Below are positions 5,331-5,948 of a DNA stretch of 5,948 nucleotides, piece after piece. A model generated the notes under the pieces. The model searched no databases and was not told the origin of the DNA. It saw nothing but the letters and a program-made list of their open reading frames with translations. Both the position numbers and the translations under genes were made by a program. Positions within the stretch are counted from its first letter, which is position 1, and each line of letters opens with the position of its first letter. This DNA is from Chloroflexota bacterium (lineage in GTDB: Bacteria; Chloroflexota; Chloroflexia; Thermomicrobiales; UBA6265): positions 1-5,948 of the forward strand of contig JAHWJF010000235.1 of NCBI GenBank assembly GCA_019348515.1, written 5' to 3'.

Positions 5331-5948
5331 TCATCGTGGCGGTGGGAGCGTCGCCCGGAGGATGCCATAGCCGATGGCGCCGGCGACGACCGAGCCGACC
5401 AGGATCCCGACCCGCGCGGCATCTCCAAGCGGGTCAGCCCCAAAGGCGAGATCGGCGACGAAGAGGGAGATCGTGAAGCCGATCCCGCCGAGCCAGGCCA
5501 CGCCGACGATCTGAGACCACGTGATCACGGGAGGGAGTAGCGCCACCCCGAGCCGGACTGCGAGCCAGGAAAACAGGGTGATCCCCAGCGGCTTGCCCAC
5601 CACCAGCCCCACGACCACCCCCCAGGTCACGGGGGTGGTCAGCAACTCGCTAAATCCGCTTCCCAAGGGAACCCCCGCGTTGGCGAAGGCGAAGAGCGGC
5701 AAGATGGCGTAGGCGATCCAGGGATTGAGCTGGTGCTGGAAATGGGTCAAGGGGGTCTCCACCTCCTTGCAGAGCTGTTCCAGCGTTTCCGTGGCATGCT
5801 GCTGGGGTTCGTTGCTGAGCATGCTCGGCGTGACGAAGCAGGCCGCCTCGAAATCCTCGAGCGCCTTCTGCGCGCGGACGAGGAATTCGCTCGGGTTGAT
5901 CCAGGAGCGGGCGGGCACGGTCATGGCCACCAGCACCCCGGCGATCGT
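5331..5948 (-). CDS. nhaA: NhaA-type Na+/H+ antiporter, C-terminal half
   Basis: 205 residues are visible from the right edge to the stop at 5333-5331; the N-terminus lies outside the window, and the GTG near 5936 is internal because TIAGVLVAMTVPAR continues a conserved NhaA segment. Family marks in order: TIAGVLVAMTVPAR, a long hydrophilic loop rich in Glu, Gln and His (FEAACFVTP to LTHFQHQLNPW) of the kind seen in many non-enteric NhaA proteins, NPWIAYAILPLFAFANAGV, GLVVGKPLGI with the conserved Lys (codon 5592-5594, corresponding to Lys300 of E. coli NhaA), and GGIGFTISLFVADLAF. NhaA exports Na+ (or Li+) in exchange for 2 H+ and protects against salt and alkali. The catalytic Asp pair (Asp163/164 in E. 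coli) would be in the missing half and cannot be checked. Promoter and start are not visible. It converges on the CaCA antiporter gene. Confidence 0.94.
   Translation of the reverse strand, partial: TIAGVLVAMTVPARSWINPSEFLVRAQKALEDFEAACFVTPSMLSNEPQQHATETLEQLCKEVETPLTHFQHQLNPWIAYAILPLFAFANAGVPLGSGFSELLTTPVTWGVVVGLVVGKPLGITLFSWLAVRLGVALLPPVITWSQIVGVAWLGGIGFTISLFVADLAFGADPLGDAARVGILVGSVVAGAIGYGILRATLPPPR

Noticed and set aside
5927..5936. Apparent start of the NhaA frame at a GTG near 5936
   Set aside because: The conserved NhaA segment TIAGVLVAMTVPAR continues past it to the window edge, so it is an internal Val codon.
1..5948. CRISPR array, tRNA/rRNA gene, insertion sequence or defence system
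   Set aside because: No spaced direct repeats, no cloverleaf or rRNA-like stretch, no transposase or nuclease motif recognised in any frame.

Overview
This high-GC window has short intergenic promoters and secreted Cys-rich proteins of a kind common in Thermomicrobia/Chloroflexota and Myxococcota. I place it tentatively in a Thermomicrobia-like bacterium. That is an inference from style (GC-rich codons, SH3b-NlpC/P60 protein, 'NGCE...CGGC' Cys-rich modules), not from a phylogenetic marker. No rRNA, tRNA, CRISPR array or intact mobile element was seen.

Layout. Bases 1-1176 (+) hold the C-terminal part of an S9-family serine peptidase (prolyl oligopeptidase/acylaminoacyl-peptidase type), cut by the left edge. 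After a 235-bp gap with a good promoter (TTGACA-16-TAGGCT) comes a secreted SH3b + NlpC/P60 cell-wall peptidase (1412-2467, +). Its ATG sits only 7 bases after the -10 box, so the mRNA is probably leaderless.

Bases 2468-4110 are the accessory-looking part. Two fragments on the minus strand (about 2764-2994 and 3840-4064) each encode 12 cysteines in 75 residues and belong to the secreted Cys-rich/Stig1-like type, but neither has a visible signal peptide. Between them, on the opposite strand, lies a 94-codon ORF for a small exported or lipid-anchored Pro/Gly/Val-rich protein (3254-3538), with a strong ribosome binding site. A 12-bp perfect hairpin with a duplicated left arm follows it. The arrangement looks like a decayed or interrupted Cys-rich gene with a small secreted-protein gene nested in it.

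The right part concerns cation exchange. A complete Ca2+/Na+ antiporter of the CaCA family (4193-5278, +) has its own TTGACA-16-TAACGT promoter and AGGAG site. It converges over 52 bp with the C-terminal half of an NhaA-type Na+/H+ antiporter (5331-5948, -), which is cut by the right edge. The two could act together in sodium/calcium/proton homeostasis, since the proton-driven Na+ gradient handled by NhaA is coupled to Ca2+ by a CaCA exchanger. They are convergent, so they are not one operon.

I found no convincing new defence or biosynthetic system. The most interesting part is the nested arrangement at 2764-4064.
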